A DNA stretch of 45,557 bases, from the NCBI RefSeq assembly GCF_019417665.1, contig NZ_DXUU01000019.1:1-45557 (forward strand). The letters are read 5' to 3'. Made by a program: the position numbers and the translations under genes. Every line of letters begins with the position of its first letter. Position 1 is the stretch's first letter. The notes under the pieces were generated by a model, which was given only the letters and a program-made list of their open reading frames with translations, was not told where the DNA came from and made no database searches. Below, in pieces: positions 36,187-43,600 of the stretch. Source of the DNA: Ruminococcus sp. (GTDB taxonomy: Bacteria; Bacillota; Clostridia; Oscillospirales; Ruminococcaceae).

Positions 36187-37110
36187 TTACAGCAAAGAGA
36201 TTTGTCGGTCTTCTTTTGCAAAATAATCTTCCAGAACAGCAATATAAGTGCGGAAGCAGACAGAATCCTGACAGGTCAGTACATCATTTTCCTCTGGAAT
36301 TCCCAGTTGCTCCAGCTGTGTGTCGGACAGATCCTTTAAATAAACCGTTTCGGTATCCGGCGCGATTCCGGTTAGGGTTTTCTGGGATGCACTCAGTTCC
36401 AGTGTGATGTCTTCTGAAATTTCCAGAAGCTGTGCTGTGATCTCCGAACGAGAGACCGTCGTCCACTCTGCATGTACTTCTTCGTTAGGAACAGGCCGTT
36501 CCAGGTATACAGTACGGTCATAGCCAACAGCCACAAAAGAAATAAACGGCAGATTCACGTCACGATCATTCGGTTCTACATGCACGGCAACATTACCGCC
36601 TGAACTGTCATCGGTCTGGATGATCTCATAACGATACGCTCCAGAGGGAGATGTTCCGGATTCCAGTATGGTTTGCTGAGTTGTGGGGGTGAAAAAAGAG
36701 ATCATCATAAAGTATGCCAGAGATCCCAGCACATAAAGCAGCAAGTAGATGACACCAAAAATCGATTTTGTGGTTTCTCCGGCACCAGATAGGAAAAAGA
36801 TAATGAGTGCTGTCACAGCAATAGGAAGGATCAGTTCCCATTCGCCGAAGCATAGCAATACCAAAGGCAATATGACTGGCAACAGGACAATTCCTACGAA
36901 ACGTGTCAGAAACTGGAATCGGCTGTACAGCATTGCCGCCAGAGATAAAAAAGAAACAGCACACAAGACAATACAGAATGTGGTTTTATTGGGGATAGAA
37001 ACTTCATAGAACACTGCCAGGTAGGAAAACCAGCACATGAGAGCGCAGTAGCCGGCACCCAACAGTGAAACAATCCGTTTCCACCAAATATTTGAAGAAT
37101 TTGAATTCAT
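36187..37110 (-). CDS. Hypothetical multi-pass membrane protein
   Basis: 307 residues, not recognised. About five hydrophobic helices in the N-terminal half (residues about 10-175), then an extracytoplasmic or soluble domain with SPSGAYRYEIIQTDDSSGGNVAVHVE, a pattern seen in DUF5412-like lipoprotein/membrane proteins of clostridia. Start taken as ATG 37110, after the palindrome; its ribosome site is weak. In-frame upstream starts at 37218 or 37308 lack one too. A strong promoter at 37321-37349 implies a roughly 200-nt 5' leader. Confidence 0.65.
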   Translation of the reverse strand: MNSNSSNIWWKRIVSLLGAGYCALMCWFSYLAVFYEVSIPNKTTFCIVLCAVSFLSLAAMLYSRFQFLTRFVGIVLLPVILPLVLLCFGEWELILPIAVTALIIFFLSGAGETTKSIFGVIYLLLYVLGSLAYFMMISFFTPTTQQTILESGTSPSGAYRYEIIQTDDSSGGNVAVHVEPNDRDVNLPFISFVAVGYDRTVYLERPVPNEEVHAEWTTVSRSEITAQLLEISEDITLELSASQKTLTGIAPDTETVYLKDLSDTQLEQLGIPEENDVLTCQDSVCFRTYIAVLEDYFAKEDRQISLL

Positions 37111-37122
37111 GAACCAAGACCC

Positions 37123-37144
37123 GTCTGTACACAAGTGTACAGAC
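37123..37144. promoter_or_regulatory. Perfect 22-bp palindrome before a membrane protein gene
   Basis: GTCTGTACAC, 2 nt, GTGTACAGAC, 13 nt before ATG 37110. The half site GTGTACAGAC recurs at 37253-37262. Such TACA..TGTA symmetry resembles operators of BlaI/CopY-type repressors, but spacing differs and the regulator is unknown. It could also be an RNA hairpin covering the ribosome site. Confidence 0.45.
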
Positions 37145-37320
37145 TTTTCCTTTCCTTTGCCGGAGATGCCTTTGGAAAGCAGGAAAATCCTTTTCCGGCT
37201 GAGATATCCGCTGTTCATCGGCCGACGGAGGGCTGTTCTTCCGATCAATGCAGTGTACAGACACCATGATTTCAGAGCGATTAGGCTGAAATCCGCAATG
37301 AACAACATTTTTTCATTCTT

Positions 37321-37349
37321 ATTATATCATTTTTTTTGAGCCGTGGCAA
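37321..37349 (-). promoter_or_regulatory. Promoter of the membrane protein gene
   Basis: On the - strand TTGCCA (37344-37349), a 17-nt spacer and TATAAT (37321-37326) with an extended TGA before the -10. Transcription would start near 37314, leaving about 200 nt of untranslated leader that carries the palindromes. The rest of 37111-37428 has no gene. Confidence 0.7.
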
Positions 37350-37428
37350 GTACTATTGCAAAAAAAATTGAAAATTCGCAGGGAAAGGTTGGTATTGAGA
37401 AAATCGGCATAGGATCTGACAGAAGGAA

Positions 37429-38106
37429 TTATGGCATATGGTACTTCTTCCGCAGCTTTTCAATGGCATGCTTTTCCAGGCGGGATACATAGGAACGAGA
37501 AATATCTAGTTTCTTTGCTACTTCACGTTGGGGCATAGGTGCACGACCGTACAGACCATAGCGATGCACTAGGATTTCAAATTCGCGGGGATCTAGACAT
37601 TGCTCTAGATACTGGTACAGCTGTTTGGATTGAATCATGGTATCCACCAGCTCCGGGAGATCCGTACCGTCATCAATAATATCCATGAGTGTCAACTGGT
37701 TACCATCTCCGTCGGTTTCGATAGGTTCGCCCATATAGATTTGATCGGCATGCTTTTTTTGGGAACGGAAACTCATGAGTATTTCATTTTCAATACATCT
37801 GCTTGCATATGTGGCGAAACGTGCACCCTTGCTGTTATCAAAGGAATCCACAGCTTTCACCAGTCCCACAGTGCCAATAGAAATAAGTTCTTCCTGCTCA
37901 GACTGAGGAACGCCGTATTTTTTTGTAATGTGTGCCACAAGCCGCATATTATGCAGGATCAGTTTTTCTCTGGCTTCACGGTCACCTTGCGCCATTGCTT
38001 TGAAACAGTCCTCTTCTTCCTGCTTGCTCAGAGGCTTTCGGAACGAGCCTGCATCACTCACATGCAAAAAGAAAAAGAATACGTGTTGGAAAAGTTGTAA
38101 AAACAT
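37429..38106 (-). CDS. sigK: Sporulation sigma factor pro-sigma-K
   Basis: 225 residues. Late mother-cell sigma factor. A hydrophobic N-terminal pro-sequence (FLQLFQHVFFFFLHVS) precedes FRKPLSKQEEEDCF, so it must be cleaved by SpoIVFB to become active. Region 2 (ENEILMSFRSQKK, GLVKAVDSFDNSKGARFATYASRCIE) and region 4 helix-turn-helix (QREVAKKLDISRSYVSRLEKHAIEKLRKKY) are complete. GAGGTGA is 5 nt from ATG 38106. The gene is continuous: no skin-type prophage interrupts it. Confidence 0.94.
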   Translation of the reverse strand: MFLQLFQHVFFFFLHVSDAGSFRKPLSKQEEEDCFKAMAQGDREAREKLILHNMRLVAHITKKYGVPQSEQEELISIGTVGLVKAVDSFDNSKGARFATYASRCIENEILMSFRSQKKHADQIYMGEPIETDGDGNQLTLMDIIDDGTDLPELVDTMIQSKQLYQYLEQCLDPREFEILVHRYGLYGRAPMPQREVAKKLDISRSYVSRLEKHAIEKLRKKYHMP

Positions 38107-38186
38107 CGAATCACCTCATGAAAAGGTATGCAATGTCGCTTGTACGGTATGCAATTAGAGTCTGGGAAACGTTGCTCAAAGAGTAT

Positions 38187-38216
38187 CTGACGCACGATCT
38201 TTGCTTGGTATCGCCT
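38187..38216. repeat. Decayed end of the MITE-like element
   Basis: CTGACGCACGATCTTTGC and TATCGCCTA resemble the right end of the 7828-7944 element (CTGACGCACAATCCTTGTGC, TATTGCCTA). It lies between sigK and the cas6 promoter, at the border of the CRISPR island. No left end is clear. The rest of 38107-38305 holds only the cas6 promoter and ribosome site. Confidence 0.35.
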
Positions 38217-38235
38217 AAGTTCTTCCGTTTTTTCT

Positions 38236-38264
38236 TGATTTTCCTTAGAAAACATGGTATAATA
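38236..38264 (+). promoter_or_regulatory. cas6 promoter
   Basis: TTGATT (38236-38241), 17-nt spacer, TATAAT (38259-38264). The segment TTAGAAAACATGGTATAAT is identical to that in the CARF operon promoter at 42322-42350, so the two may be co-regulated. Confidence 0.75.
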
Positions 38265-38305
38265 AAATTAATTTACGATTATCATTGAAAAAAGGAGCAT
38301 TTCAT

Positions 38306-39025
38306 ATGTTGTATCGTGCAGAAATTGTGTATCACTATACTGGGAATACGTCTTTGGATTCTGATCTTGCCATAAAGATCCATGGTGCAGCCATGCGCTG
38401 CATGTCTTCTGCCACAGTGGAAAAACTGCATTTGCCTCAATATCATGCTCTTTCCATGTATTGCCTTTCTGATAATGCAGGAAATATAACACTCCATATT
38501 TCTGCATTGGATGCAGAATCCAGCAATGTGATTGCTAAGCTCATTACGCTGCCCAGCATACAGATTTATGGCAGTAATGTGCCTCTTGTACAGGTGCAGG
38601 CAAAGGTGAAACCGGCTTCTTCTTTGGATGTATTGACAAAAGCGCTGCATAATCGTGAAGTGAAGCTGATATTTGCTACTCCGACAGTCTATAAAACTGC
38701 TGGAAAGTATACTGCGCCGCCTTCCTCTGAAAAATATTTTTATTCTGTGATACGAAAGATGAATCAATTTTCCGGCATAGCTTATGCTTATGAAGATTTT
38801 TTGCAGGCTTGGGCGCAGTGCCGTATCAAAGAGTATGAATTGTATACCAAAGCACATCTTGTTACCGGATATACTTATACAGGAATGACTGGGAATATGA
38901 CCTTGGTTCTGCCAAAAGAAGCAGCTGCTGCACAACGAATGAAAGAGGTGCTTTGCTATGCGGTGTATAGTGGATTGGGTTCAAAAACTGCGCAAGGTAT
39001 GGGCGGATTTCAAATTCTTAGCTGA
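38306..39025 (+). CDS. cas6: CRISPR-associated endoribonuclease Cas6
   Basis: 239 residues. Cuts repeat RNA to make crRNAs with an 8-nt 5' handle. A ferredoxin-like RAMP fold is indicated by the start MLYRAEIVYHYTG and the C-terminal glycine-rich loop GLGSKTAQGMGGFQ, the Cas6 hallmark. A candidate general base is His 10 or His 26 (residue assignment uncertain). AAAGGAG at 38291-38297 fixes ATG 38306. The stop overlaps that of the convergent sigma-like gene by 16 nt. The repeat's ATTGAAAC end is the expected Cas6 handle. Confidence 0.85.
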   Translation: MLYRAEIVYHYTGNTSLDSDLAIKIHGAAMRCMSSATVEKLHLPQYHALSMYCLSDNAGNITLHISALDAESSNVIAKLITLPSIQIYGSNVPLVQVQAKVKPASSLDVLTKALHNREVKLIFATPTVYKTAGKYTAPPSSEKYFYSVIRKMNQFSGIAYAYEDFLQAWAQCRIKEYELYTKAHLVTGYTYTGMTGNMTLVLPKEAAAAQRMKEVLCYAVYSGLGSKTAQGMGGFQILS

Positions 39026-39915
39026 TCATGCAGAAATGTATCGAATTCTTTCCTCTGCTGTGAAATTGCCGCATTGCTGATGGAAAAGCCGCAGGTTTTT
39101 AAAAAGGCAATGTATACGATAGCTTTAAATGGAATTTCCAGCTGCATGTTCTTTTTGGATGCCGGGACATCATCAGAAATCTGAGCATAGATCTTAGGTT
39201 CTGCCTTTCGGATCTCTTCTACTGTGCGGCACGGTTTTGTGAATGCAAAATCAATCAGGTCATAGTTCAGAACGGTGTACAATATATTCGTATTAATTTT
39301 CAAGATATCGACAGGCACATTTTGCAGAATATCAACGACTTTTCCGGTGAAGAACAATTGTCTATAGTCTTTTTTCTTTGGTTTGTTGTGCTGGCGGTAC
39401 TTCGCATACACGGTGATAAAACGAATGATAAGCTCTTGCTGTTGGATTGTTTCCCATGGAGATTCTGATGTGTCCGGGAATTCAATTTCTGTTTCTTCGC
39501 TGTCTCCGTTGTCATTCGTTTGATGCTGTTTTGGCATTTCGCAAGTTCGTTCTTTCAGTTTGGTTTCTTTGCGGTTGTATTCCATTTTTTCGAATTTCAG
39601 AAGCTGTATGAGATATGCAGAGAATTTGTCGCACTTTTCCGGCGAATAAGTTTCTGATGCTTTATAGACTGCGTCTGTGATCATATCATAAAAGTCGGTA
39701 TCAGAAAATCCGCTGCCGCCGTTTTTGCGAATGAAATTGACAAGAAAGCGGTAATATGCGTTGGTATCGTCCAACACGATCATCAGGATCTTTTTCTGAT
39801 ACATTTTTTGTGCTGCAATATCGTCAATTTCTTTCATTTGTATGGCGTACATGTTGAGCTGCATCTGTAAATTGTAGATTTCAGGGGACATCGTGCTTTT
39901 TTTCTTTTCTGGCAT
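39010..39915 (-). CDS. CRISPR-linked sigma-70-like regulatory protein
   Basis: 301 residues, no firm family. Residues about 70-120 (DFYDMITDAVYKASETYSPE, then KFSAYLIQLLKFEKMEYNRKE) read like sigma-70 region 2: an acidic bundle, a phenylalanine/tyrosine core and a trailing RKE. An acidic linker follows (EETEIEFPDTSES). The C-terminus (YIAFLKTCGFSISNAAISQQ) may be a helix-turn-helix. GGGGGTG precedes ATG 39915, 15 nt after the CARF gene. Third gene of the operon. It could be a sigma factor steered by the CARF proteins, or a DNA-binding protein that only resembles one. Confidence 0.5.
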   Translation of the reverse strand: MPEKKKSTMSPEIYNLQMQLNMYAIQMKEIDDIAAQKMYQKKILMIVLDDTNAYYRFLVNFIRKNGGSGFSDTDFYDMITDAVYKASETYSPEKCDKFSAYLIQLLKFEKMEYNRKETKLKERTCEMPKQHQTNDNGDSEETEIEFPDTSESPWETIQQQELIIRFITVYAKYRQHNKPKKKDYRQLFFTGKVVDILQNVPVDILKINTNILYTVLNYDLIDFAFTKPCRTVEEIRKAEPKIYAQISDDVPASKKNMQLEIPFKAIVYIAFLKTCGFSISNAAISQQRKEFDTFLHDQLRI

Positions 39916-39930
39916 TTTGACACCCCCTTC

Positions 39931-40539
39931 TTATTCAGACAGCAGCATACGAATCGTTTTTGCAGGATCTTTTACTTTGTTATCTGCCAGTGTGCGGATC
40001 ATCTCATCCATATAGAAAAGGGATGTCACATCATAGATCTTTGCCAGCTTCGTATTGAAATCGACAGCGCCATAGACAATGCAGCCGATATCGACATTGT
40101 GATGGAGTCGATAGCAATAGTTCAGCGCAAGCATTTCTACCAAGGGCGTTGCCTTTGTGCCGTATGTGATGCAGGTGTAGATGGCGTCGTTATCGCCGAG
40201 GTGCTCAATTAAGTGAGAGAAAATTTGAAGCTGGGTATCCAGAGTATCATCATATGGAACACGCAGTAGTGTCAGTTGATATGAGATTTCCATTTCTGTG
40301 CAGAGTGCCTGTAGTTCCTTTTGGAAGATCTCAAGATTTTTTTGGGCATTGATGTAATCAGAGAGAATCACCAGGACCTCAATACTTTCACCCTTCTCTG
40401 CATATCCGTGAATGGCAGGGAGGATGGGAAAGCTGACGGCTTTATTGTACTGGAGTCTGGTATTATCCTTGGCATGATAAATGGTACAGTTCAGACCGCC
40501 TTCTTTTTGATAAGGGCTTGTCATAATAAATTTTTTCAT
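39931..40539 (-). CDS. Single-domain CARF-like protein (TM1812/Csx family)
   Basis: 202 residues. The C-terminal half AIYTCITYGTKATPLVEMLA, CIVYGAVDF, IYDVTSLFYMDEMIRTLA follows the same order as the CARF domain of the upstream gene, with weaker key residues. It has no HEPN or other effector domain. CARF proteins bind cyclic oligoadenylate made by type III Cas10. A lone CARF may be a ring nuclease, a decoy or a switch for a partner such as the sigma-like protein. AAAGGAAC precedes ATG 40539, 5 nt after the CARF-HEPN stop. Confidence 0.6.
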   Translation of the reverse strand: MKKFIMTSPYQKEGGLNCTIYHAKDNTRLQYNKAVSFPILPAIHGYAEKGESIEVLVILSDYINAQKNLEIFQKELQALCTEMEISYQLTLLRVPYDDTLDTQLQIFSHLIEHLGDNDAIYTCITYGTKATPLVEMLALNYCYRLHHNVDIGCIVYGAVDFNTKLAKIYDVTSLFYMDEMIRTLADNKVKDPAKTIRMLLSE

Positions 40540-40544
40540 GTTTA

Positions 40545-42284
40545 TCAGTTCCTTTCTATTGAGAATTTATCTTCACGTGCGTTCTGGATCGTTTGAATCT
40601 GGTTGATAGAACGGAGAATGACACTTTTAACATTGTCAGTTTGCAGCACATCATCGGTGTTGTATCCAGCTGCCTGGAAATAGGCAGCATATTCCTCAAG
40701 ATTTTCGGTATCACTGCTGGCATGATTCACGACGTTTCGCACGAATACCTTGATGTACAGATAGTCCTTTGCGATCTGCTGCATTTCTGCGATGGATAAA
40801 AATTTTGCCAGTTGAAAGTCATTGGTTTCTTTGAGAAGCCGCTCCAACTGATCAATGGTATTCAGCTTTCCATTTTGATACTTTCCCTGCGGCAGGACAG
40901 AGCCTTGTATTGCCGACAACAGCTGCTTTGGCTCATTGACAGCGGCTTTCAGCAGTGCAAGCGGTGTCTTATATCTCAAAAGTCTGTCTGCGTATTTCTG
41001 ATATTCCGGGAATTGCTTCAGATTCTTGGGGTGTTTCTGCTTGCCGTATCTGTCGAACAGAATATTTTTCAGTGTATAAAATCGATTTAACCCATGGATC
41101 AGATCCGGTGCGCTTTTGGCAGAGGGGAGTGCTGTTTTTTTGCGAAGCTGTTCCACATTATCTGCGTTACAAATCGCATCCAGTATATTGTCATTTTCCT
41201 TATATGGAATGAGAAAACCAGCCAGTGCATTGGGTGGTGTCACGTTATCATAAAGGCTGAGGAAAAAAACATAAAACAGCTCATATCCAAAGGGATAAAC
41301 ACTTTTTCGTTCTTTGATCTCTTTTGCTTTCTGCGGAGAAACAGTTAAGAAACTGTGCTGACAGAGATAGTCAGGCAGTTTCTCCACATAGACGGTGATC
41401 GCCTGCTGCAGCAAGTTATTGTCCAGACACCATCGGATGATATCCAGATAGTCGATTCTGGTTTTTCCATCTGTAAGGAAGAATTTTTTTCGGATCATGC
41501 CGATAATGCGTTGGAACAGCATTTCATTTTCATCCGTAAGCGTTTCACCTGATAAAGCGCAGAGGCTTTCGTTCAGTTCGTTTAATGTATCATCCAGATT
41601 GGTGCGGCAGAGCTGAATGGCGTCAGAAAACTGATGCATGGCATTGATCGTACGGTGAATGACGGGATTTTTATGGGAACGGAAAATAGAATCCAATTCG
41701 TTGACATTGCCGAATACTGCGAAGGTGTTTGCTGCATTGATCAGATGAAACATCTGATAGAGACTGGTCACATCCACAATGGCGTTCGTCGAACCAAGAC
41801 TGCTGTAAACAGCCTTTTCCAATCTGACATTGTCGTATTCCAGGAAACGCACCAGAAACATCAGCAGATAGCTGGTGTTTCTGGCACCGCCGGTGGTGTC
41901 GAGAAAAATGCTGTCATTGGCGTGAATGTGGGAAAGGATTTCCCGAATAGGCTGTGCGATCTGAAATGACGAGAATGCATTTGGAATCGTGATGATTTCC
42001 GGCAGAGGACGTCCTTGGCTGCTGCAATGTGCACTGACCATGTCGCAGAACAGATCATAAGCGGATCTTGAAGCCTGTTCCATGGGTATCAGTGTTTCCT
42101 TTGTCGCAATACAGAGAATTTTGTCCAGTGTTTTTCCTTCGCTGTGCAGGAGCTGAAATATGTATTTCACAGGGGCATCGGGTGTATATCTGCCCGAAAT
42201 CGTGCCTTGGTCACTGATATATGTTTTTGTTTCTGAGATCTCTTTTGTAATTTTACTTAGGCTGACAAGAAGAATGTTTGCCAT
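40545..42284 (-). CDS. CARF-HEPN ribonuclease, Csx1/Csm6-like
   Basis: 579 residues. An N-terminal CARF domain of the TM1812/Csx type: MANILLVSLSK, IFLDTTGGARNTSYLL (DxTxG ligand-binding signature, about 130-146), KAVYSSLG and AIVDVTSLYQMFHLI. A long helical region leads to RNVVNH (Arg 516, His 521), the RNxxxH catalytic motif of HEPN RNases. Family members cut RNA non-specifically when cyclic oligoadenylate from a type III complex binds the CARF domain. GGGAGGG lies before ATG 42284. First gene of a three-gene - strand operon. Confidence 0.78.
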   Translation of the reverse strand: MANILLVSLSKITKEISETKTYISDQGTISGRYTPDAPVKYIFQLLHSEGKTLDKILCIATKETLIPMEQASRSAYDLFCDMVSAHCSSQGRPLPEIITIPNAFSSFQIAQPIREILSHIHANDSIFLDTTGGARNTSYLLMFLVRFLEYDNVRLEKAVYSSLGSTNAIVDVTSLYQMFHLINAANTFAVFGNVNELDSIFRSHKNPVIHRTINAMHQFSDAIQLCRTNLDDTLNELNESLCALSGETLTDENEMLFQRIIGMIRKKFFLTDGKTRIDYLDIIRWCLDNNLLQQAITVYVEKLPDYLCQHSFLTVSPQKAKEIKERKSVYPFGYELFYVFFLSLYDNVTPPNALAGFLIPYKENDNILDAICNADNVEQLRKKTALPSAKSAPDLIHGLNRFYTLKNILFDRYGKQKHPKNLKQFPEYQKYADRLLRYKTPLALLKAAVNEPKQLLSAIQGSVLPQGKYQNGKLNTIDQLERLLKETNDFQLAKFLSIAEMQQIAKDYLYIKVFVRNVVNHASSDTENLEEYAAYFQAAGYNTDDVLQTDNVKSVILRSINQIQTIQNAREDKFSIERN

Positions 42285-42321
42285 GTTATCCCTCCCATTG
42301 GGGCTGATGTAATTTTAGATG

Positions 42322-42350
42322 ATTATACCATGTTTTCTAAAAAAATGCAA
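42322..42350 (-). promoter_or_regulatory. Promoter of the CARF/sigma-like operon
   Basis: On the - strand TTGCAT (42345-42350), 17-nt spacer, TATAAT (42322-42327) with TGG before the -10. About 38 nt before the CARF-HEPN start codon. It is divergent from the array 1 leader promoter; the two share the intergenic region. Confidence 0.75.
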
Positions 42351-42389
42351 CCGCAGGGAAAAAGTTTCGCATCATTGCTATTGTACTTT

Positions 42390-42419
42390 TATATCGGTAG
42401 GAGATTCGCACTTTTTCAG
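42390..42419 (-). promoter_or_regulatory. Promoter-like motif CTGAAA-N18-GATATA, copy 1
   Basis: On the - strand CTGAAA (42414-42419), 18 nt, GATATA (42390-42395), continuing AAAG. One of four such elements in the island, here upstream of the CARF operon. Too weak for a standard sigma-A promoter; possibly read by another factor or a protein binding site. Confidence 0.4.
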
Positions 42420-42492
42420 CAAAATTATTGTAAACAAAATGTATCTAAATGAAATCTGCGTCTTAATATTTTGTAAATCATAGCGAAAAAGC

Positions 42493-42521
42493 TTGACAAG
42501 CAGTGCTGTTTCTTGTATAAT
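42493..42521 (+). promoter_or_regulatory. Array 1 leader promoter
   Basis: TTGACA (42493-42498), 17-nt spacer, TATAAT (42516-42521): a perfect sigma-A consensus pointing into the array. Confidence 0.85.
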
Positions 42522-42675
42522 AATGATAGGTTGTAATGATGCGTTATCTGATCGCTTCTGCGATGGATTCGTGAAAAAAGTGATAGAATGGTGATATCTG
42601 TGCGTGTAACTCATTTCACAAAGTGGAAAAAATATCGGAATTGCGTTCAAAACAAAGATTTCCCTACCGCTTGCA

Positions 42676-42924
42676 GTTGCAACCAACTTTAACTCCGTAA
42701 GGTGATTGAAACCCTTTTCAAATGCTGTTAGTATGATGCTATCATTTTGGTTGCAACCAACTTTAACTCCGTAAGGTGATTGAAACAATACTAGCATAAT
42801 CCATTACTTTAACACACATTGGTTGCAACCAACTTTAACTCCGTAAGGTGATTGAAACAGCTGCACTTGCTGGAACAGATCCAATGCGTGCCAGTTGCAA
42901 CCAACTTTAACTCCGTAAGGTGAT
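42676..42924 (+). CRISPR. CRISPR array 1: four repeats, three spacers
   Basis: The 37-nt repeat begins GTTGCAACCAACTTTAACTC and ends CGTAAGGTGATTGAAAC. Repeats start at 42676, 42750, 42822 and 42894; spacers are 37, 35 and 35 nt. The last repeat loses its final 6 nt (it ends at GGTGAT, 42924), the usual degeneracy at the leader-distal end. The orientation follows from the leader promoter and the ATTGAAAC 3' end, typical of Cas6-processed type I/III repeats. All four repeats have A at position 10 (CCAAC). Confidence 0.95.
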
Positions 42925-42935
42925 ACCACAAACAA

Positions 42936-42969
42936 AAAAAGGACTGCACTTTGGTTTGCAGTCCTTTTT
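42936..42969. terminator. Bidirectional terminator after array 1
   Basis: GGACTGCA (42941-42948) and TGCAGTCC (42957-42964) form a stem with AAAAA before and TTTTT after, so it can stop both the array 1 transcript (+) and transcripts coming from the micro-ORF cluster (-). Confidence 0.85.
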
Positions 42970-42976
42970 CAACGCA

Positions 42977-43015
42977 GAAAAAATGTCCCATGCCGTGTCA
43001 TATACAGCATGGGAC
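42977..43015 (-). terminator. Terminator of the micro-ORF cluster
   Basis: GTCCCATGC (42985-42993) pairs with GCATGGGAC (43007-43015); on the - strand the stem is followed by ATTTTTT. It marks the end of - strand transcription from the region between the arrays. The last micro-ORF ends inside the loop. Confidence 0.75.
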
Positions 43016-43057
43016 GTTGTCCTTGTTATCATATTCGTGTTGTTCCGGTTGGGTCAT
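42998..43057 (-). CDS. Micro-ORF 8, 19 residues
   Basis: MTQPEQHEYDNKDNVPCCI. GAAAGGACAG lies just upstream, in the same sequence context (GAAAGGACAGTRAGACAT) as before the second MPITISTTISW frame. Polar, ending in CCI, unlike the other hydrophobic micro-ORFs. The stop lies in the terminator hairpin. May be translated; no homologue recognised. Confidence 0.35.
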   Translation of the reverse strand: MTQPEQHEYDNKDNVPCCI

Positions 43058-43079
43058 GTCTTACTGTCCTTTCGTGTTT

Positions 43080-43112
43080 TCAGAAAATCAAATGCGGCAG
43101 ACAATGTCTCAT
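43080..43112 (-). CDS. Micro-ORF 7, 10 residues
   Basis: MRHCLPHLIF. Preceded by AAGGAGGTG, an almost perfect ribosome site, 6 nt from ATG. Occupies the same place in the cassette as micro-ORF 3. No homologue recognised. Confidence 0.4.
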   Translation of the reverse strand: MRHCLPHLIF

Positions 43113-43144
43113 AGAGCACACCTCCTTTTTTTCAGTTTCAATGC

Positions 43145-43180
43145 TTACCAGCCTTGGTTAATGTTCGGGAATACCATCAT
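43145..43180 (-). CDS. Micro-ORF 6, 11 residues
   Basis: MMVFPNINQGW. Upstream and start sequence GAGGTGAAACGATATGATGG is identical to that of micro-ORF 2, then the two diverge. It ends in Trp like MPITISTTISW. Confidence 0.4.
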   Translation of the reverse strand: MMVFPNINQGW

Positions 43181-43217
43181 ATCGTTTCACCTCTTTGCCG
43201 TGCTTCAGGAGGGCGGA

Positions 43218-43328
43218 TCACATGAAAAATTGAATGGGGCACATGAATGCACAGTTGAAAAAGGGGGTATTTGCGAAAAGGGAATTCATAAATTGCAGTG
43301 CTTGTTTCCAGATGTTCCATGTTGACAT
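43218..43328 (-). CDS. Micro-ORF 5, 36 residues
   Basis: MSTWNIWKQALQFMNSLFAN.. then a Cys/Phe-rich end (PFFNCAFMCPIQFFM). GGAAAGGTGA lies just upstream. The longest frame in the cluster, mostly hydrophobic and aromatic, and possibly membrane-active. No homologue recognised. Follows the second MPITISTTISW frame at the position where micro-ORF 2 follows the first. Confidence 0.42.
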   Translation of the reverse strand: MSTWNIWKQALQFMNSLFANTPFFNCAFMCPIQFFM

Positions 43329-43368
43329 AATTTTCACCTTTCCTTTCGGTTTTGCTTTTCGGAGGAGC

Positions 43369-43404
43369 TTACCAACTGATTGTGGTGCTGATTGTAATTG
43401 GCAT
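43369..43404 (-). CDS. Micro-ORF 4, MPITISTTISW (second copy)
   Basis: 11 residues, identical to micro-ORF 1 in protein. The nucleotide sequences differ only at three third-codon positions, all synonymous (Pro2, Thr4, Thr7). GAAAGGACAG lies before ATG, and CGATATAAAAG is about 20 nt further upstream. The substitution pattern suggests selection on the peptide. Confidence 0.55.
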   Translation of the reverse strand: MPITISTTISW

Positions 43405-43427
43405 ATGTCTCACTGTCCTTTCCCTTT

Positions 43428-43456
43428 TATATCGTTATGAGTTTTCGTTTTTTCAG
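43428..43456 (-). promoter_or_regulatory. Promoter-like motif CTGAAA-N17-GATATA, copy 2
   Basis: On the - strand CTGAAA (43451-43456), 17 nt, GATATA (43428-43433), immediately before the second MPITISTTISW frame. Confidence 0.4.
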
Positions 43457-43497
43457 ATTTTTCCGATGACAATTGGCGGCAGATGAATGATCGGCAT
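43453..43497 (-). CDS. Micro-ORF 3, 14 residues
   Basis: MPIIHLPPIVIGKI. Preceded by AAGGAGGTGA, a perfect complement to the 16S rRNA 3' end, with ideal spacing. Strongly hydrophobic. No homologue recognised. Confidence 0.48.
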   Translation of the reverse strand: MPIIHLPPIVIGKI

Positions 43498-43533
43498 ACG
43501 AGTCACCTCCTTGTTCCATTTTTTCTGTTCTAC

Positions 43534-43563
43534 TTAAAGGGGCTGAAATACCAGAACCATCAT
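43534..43563 (-). CDS. Micro-ORF 2, 9 residues
   Basis: MMVLVFQPL. GAGGTGAAACGAT precedes ATG, shared with micro-ORF 6. Hydrophobic. Very short, so translation is only inferred from the ribosome site. Confidence 0.38.
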   Translation of the reverse strand: MMVLVFQPL

Positions 43564-43600
43564 ATCGTTTCACCTCGCTTTCGGTTGTTTTCGTGCGTTC

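Larger units (their letters stand above)
42386..42675 (+). other. CRISPR leader of array 1
   Basis: A+T-rich segment ending directly at the first repeat. It is nearly the same as 43735-44033, the leader of array 2, over about 290 bp. It holds the promoter at 42493-42521, about 154 nt of transcribed leader with a small ATCGC/GCGAT hairpin, and one copy of the CTGAAA-GATATA motif on the - strand. Confidence 0.8.

Noticed and set aside
38123..38152. Possible sigma-E promoter for sigK (GCATACC-15-CATACCTT, - strand)
   Set aside because: The transcript would start almost inside the ribosome site, 10 nt from the start codon, and the -35 is imperfect.
42592..42696. A 34-codon + strand frame in leader 1 (starting MVISVRV) with a counterpart in leader 2
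   Set aside because: Most differences between the two copies change the amino acid and there is no good ribosome site, so the similarity reflects leader duplication, not coding.
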